Shown here one piece after another: positions 9,028-15,445 of a stretch of DNA of 30,654 nt. The translations under genes and the position numbers were made by a program. The notes beneath the pieces were generated by a model. That model had not been told where the DNA came from. It searched no databases and saw only the letters and a program-made list of their open reading frames with translations. Each line of letters opens with the position of its first letter. Within the stretch, counting starts at the first letter, position 1. Origin of the DNA: DAOTXK01 sp034435395 (GTDB lineage: Bacteria > Chloroflexota > Anaerolineae > Aggregatilineales > Ch27). The stretch is taken from positions 1 to 30,654 of the forward strand of contig DAOTXK010000171.1 in assembly GCA_034435395.1 (NCBI GenBank), in the 5' to 3' direction.

Positions 9028-9251
9028 AATTCTGTCACCTTGGCATGGCGCGTGACACATGTCCCGCATAGTGTAACCGATCACGCCGCCGAAGTGTAGG
9101 GTGCAGACAGCGGGCTGCTCGCCGGCTGGCTTTTGGCTGGTGTTTATTGATCGGTGGCGCAGGCTTTCACATGATCAGATTGGGGGGCCAGGGCGGCCCG
9201 GCGGGTCTGCGGCGTGATCGGATATCTCTGACGACGCCGTGCGGCTGAGCC

Positions 9252-9279
9252 TTGACAGCGGGCGCGCGTTTGTTACAAT
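9252..9279 (+). promoter_or_regulatory. Promoter of the tRNA-Gln gene
   Basis: A perfect TTGACA (9252-9257) and TACAAT (9274-9279) with a 16-bp spacer. Initiation would fall about 6 nt before the tRNA 5' end at 9292, typical for a single-gene tRNA unit. Confidence 0.8.
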
Positions 9280-9291
9280 AATCCCTGCCAC

Positions 9292-9366
9292 TGGGGGATA
9301 GTTTAATTGGCAGAACGACTGGTTCTGGCCCAGTTGGTCTTGGTTCGAGTCCAGGTCCCCCAGCCA
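9292..9366 (+). tRNA. glnT: tRNA-Gln (anticodon CUG), CCA encoded
   Basis: All arms fold. The acceptor stem TGGGGGA pairs with TCCCCCA. The anticodon stem ACTGG/CCAGT encloses the loop TTCTGGC with CTG at the anticodon position. The T arm is CTTGG-TTCGAGT-CCAGG. The discriminator is G, followed by genomic CCA (9364-9366). CUG reads CAG codons. The U1-A72 first pair is the weak terminal pair typical of tRNA-Gln recognised by GlnS. It has its own promoter and terminator. The symbol is only a suggestion. Confidence 0.95.
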
Positions 9367-9369
9367 TAG

Positions 9370-9395
9370 CCTCCTGAGCAAACAGGAGGTTTTTT
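9370..9395 (+). terminator. Rho-independent terminator after tRNA-Gln
   Basis: CCTCCTG (9370-9376), a 6-nt loop, CAGGAGG (9383-9389), then TTTTTT. It starts 3 bp after the encoded CCA. Confidence 0.9.
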
Positions 9396-9426
9396 ATTGG
9401 TGAAGCCGTGGGCTGAAGCTGGTGGA

Positions 9427-9470
9427 AAAGGAACGGTCCCCGGCGGCGCTGCGGCGGGGGACCGTTTTCC
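9427..9470. terminator. Bidirectional terminator at the end of the pilin gene
   Basis: AACGGTCCCC (9432-9441) pairs with GGGGACCGTT (9457-9466) around a GC-rich 15-nt centre. The stem is flanked by AAAAGG on the left and TTTTCC on the right, so either strand ends in a short U-run. It can end the pilin transcript (-) and back up the tRNA terminator (+). Confidence 0.75.
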
Positions 9471-9480
9471 GAACTCAGGT

Positions 9481-9510
9481 CCGGTTAACCGGCGGGCGGC
9501 TCAGCTGAGC
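9481..9510. repeat. Two adjacent perfect 12-bp palindromes
   Basis: CCGGTTAACCGG (9481-9492) and GCTCAGCTGAGC (9499-9510) lie 6 bp apart, between the pilin stop codon (9514-9516) and the terminator at 9427-9470. Both are exact. Their role is unknown: they could be 3'-UTR hairpins or protein-binding sites. Confidence 0.6.
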
Positions 9511-9513
9511 GGC

Positions 9514-9999
9514 TCAGTTGACATGAACGGTGACGCGGCACGTGCCGGTGTAGCCGTCCGTGTCATAGGCAATCACCTCGATGGTGTGAGTGCCCGATGA
9601 CAGGCTGCGATGGCGGCAGACATCATCGCCGCCGCTGAAGCAGTAGTGATAGACGTACTCTGTCTGTCGCCGGACGCCGTCCACATAAAACTCGACGCGG
9701 GCGATAGCCTCCGGCCCGTTGTTATCTGACACATCCGCTTCCAGGGTGATGCCGCCGCTGACGGTCTGGCCGTCGGCCACCCCCAGGCACGTGACCCGTG
9801 GCGCTTCGCAGGCTTCGATGGAGGGCGCGCTGTCGCCCAGGGACAGTACGATGTCGCAGAAGACACGCTGGACCTGTTCACCTAACAGGCTGACGACGAT
9901 GATGGTGACCACAGCCACCAACACGATGATAAGGGCGTATTCCACGAGGCCCTGCCCGCGCTCCCCTGGCGGCCATCGTGTCCGTAACATGCCGAACAT
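9514..9999 (-). CDS. Flp/Fap-type pilin-like protein with secreted C-terminal domain (copy 1)
   Basis: A 161-residue protein. The basic N-terminus is followed by GQGLVEYALIIVLVAVVTIIVV, which fits the type IVb (Flp) prepilin rule of cleavage after Gly15 with Glu at +5 and Tyr at +6, then a hydrophobic helix. Classic Flp pilins end soon after the helix. Here about 115 further residues form a predicted extracytoplasmic domain with an Ig-like pattern (ISGGITLEADVSDN, VEFYVDGVRR, SSGTHTIEVIAYDTDGYTG) and six cysteines. The domain resembles Ig-like folds that bind surfaces or polymers. GGGAGG lies 8 nt before the ATG. No Tad/Cpa assembly genes are in the window. The gene could encode a minor pilin, an adhesin, or a pseudopilin-like anchored protein. 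Confidence 0.8.
   Translation of the reverse strand: MFGMLRTRWPPGERGQGLVEYALIIVLVAVVTIIVVSLLGEQVQRVFCDIVLSLGDSAPSIEACEAPRVTCLGVADGQTVSGGITLEADVSDNNGPEAIARVEFYVDGVRRQTEYVYHYCFSGGDDVCRHRSLSSGTHTIEVIAYDTDGYTGTCRVTVHVN
9760..9942. repeat. 183-bp direct repeat shared by the two pilin-like genes
   Basis: 9760-9942 matches 10475-10657 (offset 715 bp) with five mismatches counted by eye. The last 70 or so bases, which encode the prepilin signal and hydrophobic helix, are identical. Outside this block the genes differ much more, which points to recent duplication or gene conversion limited to the helix region and neck. Confidence 0.9.
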
Positions 10000-10145
10000 G
10001 GAAAAATCCTCCCGTTGATGATATGGACGAAATGACGATGATGATAAAAGATGCTTGCTTTCATATTACAACGGGGTGAGGTGGCGGTAAAGCCCTCCGT
10101 ACAGTTCTTAACAATCGCCGCTGCCTGGATAGGGACAGGATGAGG

Positions 10146-10186
10146 CGGCGAGGCGTCCAGGGGTAGGGTGGCCTGTCGCCTCGCCG
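10146..10186. repeat. Hairpin between the two pilin-like genes
   Basis: CGGCGAGGCG (10146-10155) pairs exactly with CGCCTCGCCG (10177-10186). The 21-nt loop can add CAGG/CCTG. It lies just downstream of copy 2 and upstream of copy 1 in the direction of transcription, with no U-run. It may stabilise the mRNA 3' end or attenuate reading into copy 1. Confidence 0.55.
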
Positions 10187-10219
10187 GAGACCAAATACAA
10201 TCGTGCGGGCGTGGAAGGG

Positions 10220-10714
10220 CTACGGAACGTTGATGGTGACCGAGCACGTGCCCGTGTAGCCATCGGCGTCGTAGGCGACGGCTTCGATGGTGTGGGACCC
10301 GGAGCTTAGCTGGTGAGCGGGGTAAGCGCCACAGGGATCATCGCCCCGCCCCAGGCAGTAGCGGTAGTGGTATTCCGTCACGCGCCGGGCGCCATCCACG
10401 TAAAACTCAACACGCCGGATCGACTCCGGCCCGTTGTTATCCTTCACCTCGGCTTCCATGACGATGGGACTGGTGACGGTCTGGCCGTTGGCCACCCCCA
10501 GGCACGTGACCCGTGGCGCTTCGCAGGCTTCGATGGAGGGCGCGCTGTCGCCCAGGGATAGTACGATGTCACAGAACACACTCTGGACCTGTTCACCTAA
10601 CAGGCTGACGACGATGATGGTGACCACAGCCACCAACACGATGATAAGGGCGTATTCGACCAGCCCCTGCCCATACTCAGACGCTGGTTTTTTCCGGCTG
10701 CCATTGTTGAACAT
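10220..10714 (-). CDS. Flp/Fap-type pilin-like protein with secreted C-terminal domain (copy 2)
   Basis: A 164-residue paralogue of the next gene downstream. The N-terminus MFNNGSRKKPASEYG is basic, cleavage is again predicted after Gly15, and the hydrophobic helix and neck are nearly identical to copy 1. The C-terminal domain keeps the six cysteines and the Ig-like pattern (VEFYVDGARR, LSSGSHTIEAVAYDADGYTG) but has diverged elsewhere, including an insertion in the loop GRGDDPCGAYPAHQ. The ATG at 10714 is chosen because GGGAGGTG lies 4 nt upstream; the frame runs back to 10771. The upstream region is AT-rich, but I could not fix a promoter. The two genes may share a transcript. Confidence 0.8.
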   Translation of the reverse strand: MFNNGSRKKPASEYGQGLVEYALIIVLVAVVTIIVVSLLGEQVQSVFCDIVLSLGDSAPSIEACEAPRVTCLGVANGQTVTSPIVMEAEVKDNNGPESIRRVEFYVDGARRVTEYHYRYCLGRGDDPCGAYPAHQLSSGSHTIEAVAYDADGYTGTCSVTINVP

Positions 10715-11041
10715 AACACCTCCCGGCGGGATCAGATCGGATAAAACGGGATAAAGAGACATGAACGCCAATTTTATATTAAGGCATTTTGCGCGCTGCG
10801 TGGCTTAAGATTGGTAAATGATCGGCCAAGTGATGCGGTTTTTATGAATTATTTATGTTTGAGGCAGGCTGGGGTTGTCGTTTGAGTCGTTGGAACGCCG
10901 CCAGCGGTGGTAGTCTGGCTGTGGGAGTAGGGCTGGCGCTCAGGAGTCGGCTCAATTACTCCCGTCCTGTTACAATTGAACGGGAACCGGGGCGGAGAAA
11001 GGTTCGGCTACAGACCTGAATGCCAGATAGGAGGAACGCGC
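10715..11041. other. Divergent intergenic region, pilin (-) and hydrolase (+)
   Basis: This 327-bp gap is AT-rich at 10765-10865, in contrast to the GC-rich surroundings. It should hold promoters for both directions. Candidate -10 elements are TATAAA on the minus strand near 10774-10779 and TACAAT at 10971-10976 on the plus strand, but neither has a convincing -35. I see no ORF, tRNA or structured RNA in it. Confidence 0.5.
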
Positions 11042-11848
11042 GTGCAGACGATTGAGCACCTGGTCAGCCGGCCGACCGGCGACCCCAAGCCCAGGCCGGT
11101 CTTGCTGTTGCCCGGCGCGTGGCACGGCGCGTGGTGTTATGACCTGTGGCGGGACGACTTCGCCGCTCATGGCTACGAAACTCACGCCATCAGTTGGCCG
11201 GGACAGGGCCAATCGAGCCGGTGCAAGCCGCTGCATCGGTATAGCCTGGAGGATTACGTCAATATCGTCGCGGACATTATCGAGCAGATCACTCCCTCGC
11301 CGTTTGTGGTGGGGCACAGCATGGGCGGTTTCGTCTTACAGCGCTATCTTCAACACCGCCAACTGCCGGGTGCTGTTTTGCTGGCTTCTGTCCCCCGCCG
11401 GGGGATACTGCCCATGTGCTGGCGGTTGCTGCTGGGGCAGCCCCTGGGTTTCCTCAGCGGTGTGATCACCGGTCAGAATCATCATTGGTTTGAGACGCCG
11501 GAGTTAGTCGCCCGCTATCTGCTGACGGGCGAGGGCACGCCCCAATATTCGCCGGAGGCCGTTTGTGCCCGCTTGGTTAACGAGTCGATGCGGGTCGGTG
11601 TGCGCCTGTTGCTGGGGCTGGGGGGCGACCCCCGGCAGGTGATGACGCCGCTACTGATCGTGGCGGGCGAATACGACGCGCTGTTCACGGTCAGTGAGCA
11701 GCAGCGTATGGCCCTGGCGTATGGGGCTGAGTTTCGCCTGATCAAGCGCCAGGGCCACGACCTGATGTTGGAACGCGACTGGCAGCAGGTGGCCCAGATG
11801 ATACGCGACTGGCTGGATCGGCTGAAGCCCTGGCTGGAGGATAGATGA
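11042..11848 (+). CDS. Alpha/beta hydrolase
   Basis: A 268-residue single-domain alpha/beta-hydrolase, probably cytoplasmic (no signal peptide). The nucleophile elbow GHSMGG places the catalytic Ser at 93, with Asp212 (GEYDALF) and His239 (QGHDLML) completing the triad. LLLPGAWHGAWCYDLW holds the oxyanion-hole region. This set resembles esterases and lipases of the HNL/methylesterase-like group, but the substrate cannot be read from sequence. The start is the GTG at 11042, with AGGAGG about 8 nt upstream; the open frame begins earlier. The stop overlaps the next gene's start (ATGA), so translation is probably coupled. Confidence 0.88.
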   Translation: MQTIEHLVSRPTGDPKPRPVLLLPGAWHGAWCYDLWRDDFAAHGYETHAISWPGQGQSSRCKPLHRYSLEDYVNIVADIIEQITPSPFVVGHSMGGFVLQRYLQHRQLPGAVLLASVPRRGILPMCWRLLLGQPLGFLSGVITGQNHHWFETPELVARYLLTGEGTPQYSPEAVCARLVNESMRVGVRLLLGLGGDPRQVMTPLLIVAGEYDALFTVSEQQRMALAYGAEFRLIKRQGHDLMLERDWQQVAQMIRDWLDRLKPWLEDR

Positions 11849-12294
11849 CCACGCCGCAGGAGGAGTTTCGAGAGGCGCTGCTGGCGGTGTTGGGGCAGCC
11901 GCTTGGCGCGGCGGGTTATGCGCTGGTGACGCTTCCCGTGCAGTGGGATGGCGGCCTGTTCCGCTTTCGCTGCCGCCATGACGAGACGCTCGATCGGTGG
12001 GTGGCCTACCAGTTGTTGGCCCATCCTGGCTACCCGTCGCGGTTTCAGGTGATCTTACGGCGCGTGGCGCTCCCTGGCCGAGTGCCGACTCTTGAGCCGG
12101 TGGAAATCACGCTGCCCGGCCTGCTGTGGGAGGTGTATGGGGTGCGGGTGTTGCCAGCGCCGGATCACTGGTGGGCTTTTTCCGATCAGCGGACGCTCGG
12201 CGATGGGCTGCTGGAGTCAGGCCAGTTGCTGGTGGGGTATGGTCTGCCGTGGCTGGATGGTTCGCTGGTCCCAGGAGCTGGCGCAGCGGGTTGA
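11845..12294 (+). CDS. Hypothetical protein coupled to the hydrolase
   Basis: A 149-residue protein that I do not recognise. It is soluble-looking, without signal peptide or membrane segment, and rich in aromatic residues (RWVAYQLLAHPGYPSRF, DHWWAFSD). The alternating hydrophobic pattern suggests a mostly beta fold. The 4-bp ATGA overlap with the hydrolase means the two are made together and may act on the same substrate. Its stop codon overlaps the -35 of the next gene's promoter (12291-12296). Open reading and the tight overlap support a real gene; the function is unknown. Confidence 0.75.
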   Translation: MTTPQEEFREALLAVLGQPLGAAGYALVTLPVQWDGGLFRFRCRHDETLDRWVAYQLLAHPGYPSRFQVILRRVALPGRVPTLEPVEITLPGLLWEVYGVRVLPAPDHWWAFSDQRTLGDGLLESGQLLVGYGLPWLDGSLVPGAGAAG

Positions 12295-12319
12295 CACCCT
12301 CCCCTGCCATGGTCATAAT
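12291..12319 (+). promoter_or_regulatory. Promoter of the lytic transglycosylase gene
   Basis: A perfect TTGACA (12291-12296), a 17-bp spacer, and CATAAT (12314-12319). Expected initiation at about 12326-12327 coincides with the ATG at 12327, so the transcript may have no leader. Confidence 0.7.
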
Positions 12320-12326
12320 CCCCGCC

Positions 12327-14750
12327 ATGACTCGACAGGCCGCGCTTCGACTGGTAGGGAGTTGGTGGCTGGTGGTCGGGATGCTGGCCGGGTGCAGTTC
12401 CGCGTTAACCCCGCCGGAGCCAACCCCCGTCGCTGCGACGCCTGCGCCACCGCCGGTGCCCACGCCGCTCCCTTCCCCCACTCCCGCGCCCACGCCGACC
12501 GTGGTCCCTGATGTGGCCCTGCGCACCGCCCAACGGCACCTGACCAACGGACAGTACGAAAACGCGGTGGCGACCTTCCAGATGGTGCTCAGCCAGCCGC
12601 TTGAGAGCGTCCCGCCGGACGTTCGCGCCGCCGCGGCGTATGGCCTGGGGGAAGCGGCCCTCCGCGACGGGTTGTTTGCCGAGGCGGTCACCGCGCTGAC
12701 CAACTTCCTGGCGCAGTTTCCGTCGGACAGCCGGGCTCCCTGGGCGTATTTCCTGCGGGGGGACGCGCTGCTGGGTCTGGGCCAGTGGTCAGCGGCGATC
12801 CAGGATTTCACCCAGTATCTGGCACTTCGCCCCGGCGTGATCGACAGTTACGTCTGGGAGCGGCTGGGCGACGCGTACTTCGCTCAGGGGATGGTCGCTG
12901 AGGCGCTGGACTGTTACAGGCAGGCCATCGAGGCCGGGCGTGGGCTGGTTCCCCTGCTGGCCCTGCGGGAGAAGGTGGCCCAGGCGGCTCTTAACACGGG
13001 CCAGCCAATCGCTGCCCTGGCCCAGTACGACGCCATCCTGAGTGTGGCGCGCAATGCCGGGTACCGTGCCGAGATCATGTTCCTGGCAGCGCAGGCGCTC
13101 CTGGCGGCTGGCCAGCCGGCTGCTGCCTATGATCGTTACCGCCAGTTGATGGCCGCGTACCCTGAGACCGGTTATGCCTACCAGGCGCTGCAAGCGTTAA
13201 TCAGTGATGGCCAGCCGGTTGACGCCCAGTTGCGGGGGCGGGTCAGTTACGCCGCCGAAGACTACAGTGATGCTATCGCGGCCTTTCATGCCTACACCGG
13301 CGAGCTGGCGCTGGCGGAAATACCCGTGGACGTTCACCTGCTGGTGGGCCGGGCCTACCGGGCCGTGGGCAACACCGCTGCCGCCTGGACTTCCTTTCAA
13401 ACCGTCGTCGATCGGTTCCCGACCGATCCGGCCTTTGGCGAAGCCAAGCTGGAGCAGGGGCGGACCCTGTTCCTCGCTGGCGACACGCCGGGCGCTATCG
13501 CGCACTATCTGGACTTTGCCAACACGTATCCCCGGCTACCGCAAGCGTCTGAAGCCCTGTGGCGGGCCGGTTATCTGTACGGCACGCTCGGCCAGAGCGT
13601 CGAGTCGCTGGCGACGTTCGAGCGTCTGGGTCGCGAGTATCCCGGCGACGAGTGGGCGATGGACGGTCTGTTGCGGGCGGCAATGGCTGCCGTCAACCGG
13701 AACGACATGGCGACGGCGGAGCGCCTGCTGGCTGCGCTCGGCGCGACTGGCTCCGGCGAAAAGGCGGCCGCGGCCTATCTGTGGCTGGGGAAGCTGGGAC
13801 AGCGCAATGGCCATGCCGCTCAGGCAGAGTCGGCTTTCCGGTCCGCTGCTGCCGCCGATCCGGGCGGATACTTCAGCATCCGGGCGGAAGATTTGCTGGC
13901 GGGACGGGGCATCTTTCAGCCGCCGACCAGCTATCGGTTTGAGTTTGACAATCAACTGGAACTGGGACAGGCCGAGGACTGGCTGCGCGCGACGTTTGGG
14001 ATCACCCAGACCGGCGTCCTCTGGCCGCTGCCGCCGGCGTTGCAGACCGACCCTCGGGTGGTGGCTGGACATGAGCTGTGGGCCTTGCTGGCGGTCGAAG
14101 AAGCGGGCGAGGAGTTCTCCAGCCTGTTGGACGAATTTAAGGACGACCCGCTGGCCAGCTACCAGCTGGCGATCTGGCTGCGCGGCATCGGCGCTTATTC
14201 GTACTCGGTGGTCGGTGCGGCGAACGTCATCAAGCGGGCGGGCATCGCCACGCTGCAAGCGCCGCCCTACCTGGCCCGGATGCGCTACCCGGTTTTTTAC
14301 AGCGATCTGGTCATTCCGGAGGCCCAGGCGCGGGGAATCGATCCCCTGGTGCTGTTCGCCTTAATCCGCCAGGAGAGTCTGTTTGACCGCTACGCCACCG
14401 CTGCCGCTGGCGAGAAAGGGCTGACCCAGGTCATCCCCAGCACCGCTGATTACATCGCCGGCCGCCTGAACTGGCCGGACTACCAGCCGTCCGACCTGTT
14501 CCGGCCTTATGTCAGCGTGGCCTTCGGAGCCTATTACCTGTGGGAGCAGTTGAACCGGTTCGACTGGAACGTGGTGGTGGGGTTGGCGGCGTATAATGCG
14601 GGGCCGGGCAACGCGGCGACCTGGCTGGAAGCCTCCGGCAGCGATCCAGACCTGTTTGTGGAAGCCATCACCATCGAGGGAGCGCGTCTGTATGTGCAAC
14701 GCATCTACGAACACTATCACATCTACCGGCAGCTCTATGGGATCGGGTAG
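12327..14750 (+). CDS. TPR-containing lytic transglycosylase, lipoprotein (SLT family)
   Basis: Cleaves peptidoglycan glycan strands with anhydro-muramic acid formation. The 807-residue protein has a signal peptide ending in the lipobox LAGC (Cys23), a Pro/Thr-rich linker (about 28-65), and many TPR-like helical repeats (about 70-560). A C-terminal SLT domain (about 650-800) has IRQESLFD (catalytic Glu about 683), GLTQVIPSTA and AYNAGPG. The layout is that of soluble-type Slt enzymes, but with lipid anchoring. The ATG at 12327 gives the best signal peptide; 12309 is an alternative in frame. There is no ribosome site before 12327, and the promoter sits immediately upstream. The gene is followed by a strong terminator. 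Confidence 0.9.
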   Translation: MTRQAALRLVGSWWLVVGMLAGCSSALTPPEPTPVAATPAPPPVPTPLPSPTPAPTPTVVPDVALRTAQRHLTNGQYENAVATFQMVLSQPLESVPPDVRAAAAYGLGEAALRDGLFAEAVTALTNFLAQFPSDSRAPWAYFLRGDALLGLGQWSAAIQDFTQYLALRPGVIDSYVWERLGDAYFAQGMVAEALDCYRQAIEAGRGLVPLLALREKVAQAALNTGQPIAALAQYDAILSVARNAGYRAEIMFLAAQALLAAGQPAAAYDRYRQLMAAYPETGYAYQALQALISDGQPVDAQLRGRVSYAAEDYSDAIAAFHAYTGELALAEIPVDVHLLVGRAYRAVGNTAAAWTSFQTVVDRFPTDPAFGEAKLEQGRTLFLAGDTPGAIAHYLDFANTYPRLPQASEALWRAGYLYGTLGQSVESLATFERLGREYPGDEWAMDGLLRAAMAAVNRNDMATAERLLAALGATGSGEKAAAAYLWLGKLGQRNGHAAQAESAFRSAAAADPGGYFSIRAEDLLAGRGIFQPPTSYRFEFDNQLELGQAEDWLRATFGITQTGVLWPLPPALQTDPRVVAGHELWALLAVEEAGEEFSSLLDEFKDDPLASYQLAIWLRGIGAYSYSVVGAANVIKRAGIATLQAPPYLARMRYPVFYSDLVIPEAQARGIDPLVLFALIRQESLFDRYATAAAGEKGLTQVIPSTADYIAGRLNWPDYQPSDLFRPYVSVAFGAYYLWEQLNRFDWNVVVGLAAYNAGPGNAATWLEASGSDPDLFVEAITIEGARLYVQRIYEHYHIYRQLYGIG

Positions 14751-14763
14751 GGGCCAGAAAACG

Positions 14764-14794
14764 AAAAAGCCCGTTGGGAGCAGACGGGCTTTTT
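14764..14794. terminator. Bidirectional terminator between transglycosylase and response regulator
   Basis: AAAAAGCCCGT (14764-14774) and ACGGGCTTTTT (14784-14794) form an 11-bp stem with a 9-nt loop. A/T runs on both sides suit the two convergent genes. Confidence 0.9.
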
Positions 14795-14810
14795 CGGTGG
14801 CGAGTGACGC

Positions 14811-15191
14811 TCATTCGGTGACGGTGTTCATATCCAACATTTTGCGCACTTTGTCCACCAGATCATGATGGAGGATCGGCTTGGGCAGGTAGTCATTGGC
14901 CCCCGCGTCCATGCCGCGCATCACACTCTCGGCGTCCCCCCTGGCGGAAAGAATGAGAACGGGAATATCGCTGGTTTCAGCGCGGCCCCGGATCACGCGG
15001 CAAAGCTCGATCCCGTCCATACCTGGCATCATGACATCCAAAATAATCAGGTCAGGTATTTCCTTGTCAAGAATCGCGAGCGCAGCGTTGGCATCCTTCG
15101 CCTTCAAAACGCTAAACCCGCCACGTTCTAACATAATGCCAATTAAAGTCAGGGCGCCGATCTCGTCATCCACAACTAAGATACGCTTCAT
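14811..15191 (-). CDS. Stand-alone response-regulator receiver protein
   Basis: A CheY-like single receiver domain, 126 residues, with no output domain. Conserved positions are present: acidic pocket D8-D9-E10, phosphoacceptor D52 (LIILDVMMPGMDG), S82 (LILSARG) and K104 (YLPKPI). Such proteins relay phosphate between histidine kinases or switch a partner by binding. No kinase is in the window, so the partner is unknown. The start is the ATG at 15191, where the receiver fold begins and GGGAG lies upstream; the longer frame to 15290 would add unrelated residues. A promoter and a leader hairpin lie just upstream. Confidence 0.92.
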   Translation of the reverse strand: MKRILVVDDEIGALTLIGIMLERGGFSVLKAKDANAALAILDKEIPDLIILDVMMPGMDGIELCRVIRGRAETSDIPVLILSARGDAESVMRGMDAGANDYLPKPILHHDLVDKVRKMLDMNTVTE

Positions 15192-15212
15192 GCCCGGTAT
15201 CTCCCTTCTTGT

Positions 15213-15239
15213 GGCGGTGTGAAGTGGGACTTCACCGCC
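15213..15239 (-). promoter_or_regulatory. Hairpin in the 5' leader of the response-regulator gene
   Basis: TGAAGT/ACTTCA (15220-15225 with 15229-15234) and GGCGG/CCGCC (15213-15217 with 15235-15239) form a bulged stem with a GGG loop. In the transcript it ends some 10 nt before the GGGAG ribosome site. It could stabilise the mRNA or tune translation. Confidence 0.5.
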
Positions 15240-15249
15240 CGGTGCGCAT

Positions 15250-15277
15250 AGTTTAGCATTCTTTCTATCCTTTGCAA
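15250..15277 (-). promoter_or_regulatory. Promoter of the response-regulator gene
   Basis: On the minus strand, TTGCAA (15277-15272) and TAAACT (15255-15250) are 16 bp apart. Initiation near 15243 gives a leader of about 52 nt that contains the hairpin at 15213-15239. Confidence 0.55.
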
Positions 15278-15363
15278 CCGTATTAGGCACAGTTTATTCT
15301 TAAAAGCGGCATCGTTCGACGCCAAGCGCGGACGGATTTCCCGTTGCCACCGTCGGCAGCCAG

Positions 15364-15406
15364 CCAGTAGGAAGGGCTTCGATGACCAACGGCCTACTGG
15401 TATCAT
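15364..15406 (+). promoter_or_regulatory. Inverted repeat and extended -10 upstream of trmI
   Basis: CCAGTAGG (15364-15371) and CCTACTGG (15393-15400) form an exact 8-bp inverted repeat with a 21-bp centre. The right arm supplies the TG of an extended -10, TGGTATCAT (15398-15406). The -35 is poor. A regulator bound to the repeat would cover the promoter; this is inference. Confidence 0.4.
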
Positions 15407-15445
15407 ACCCGTGTTTTGGAGCGCTTTCCAGCCTGGAGCGTGTAA

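Noticed and set aside
9167..9381. Short minus-strand frames over the tRNA gene (translation contains GDLDSNQDQ)
   Set aside because: They are translations of the tRNA-Gln antisense strand, a known source of spurious small proteins.
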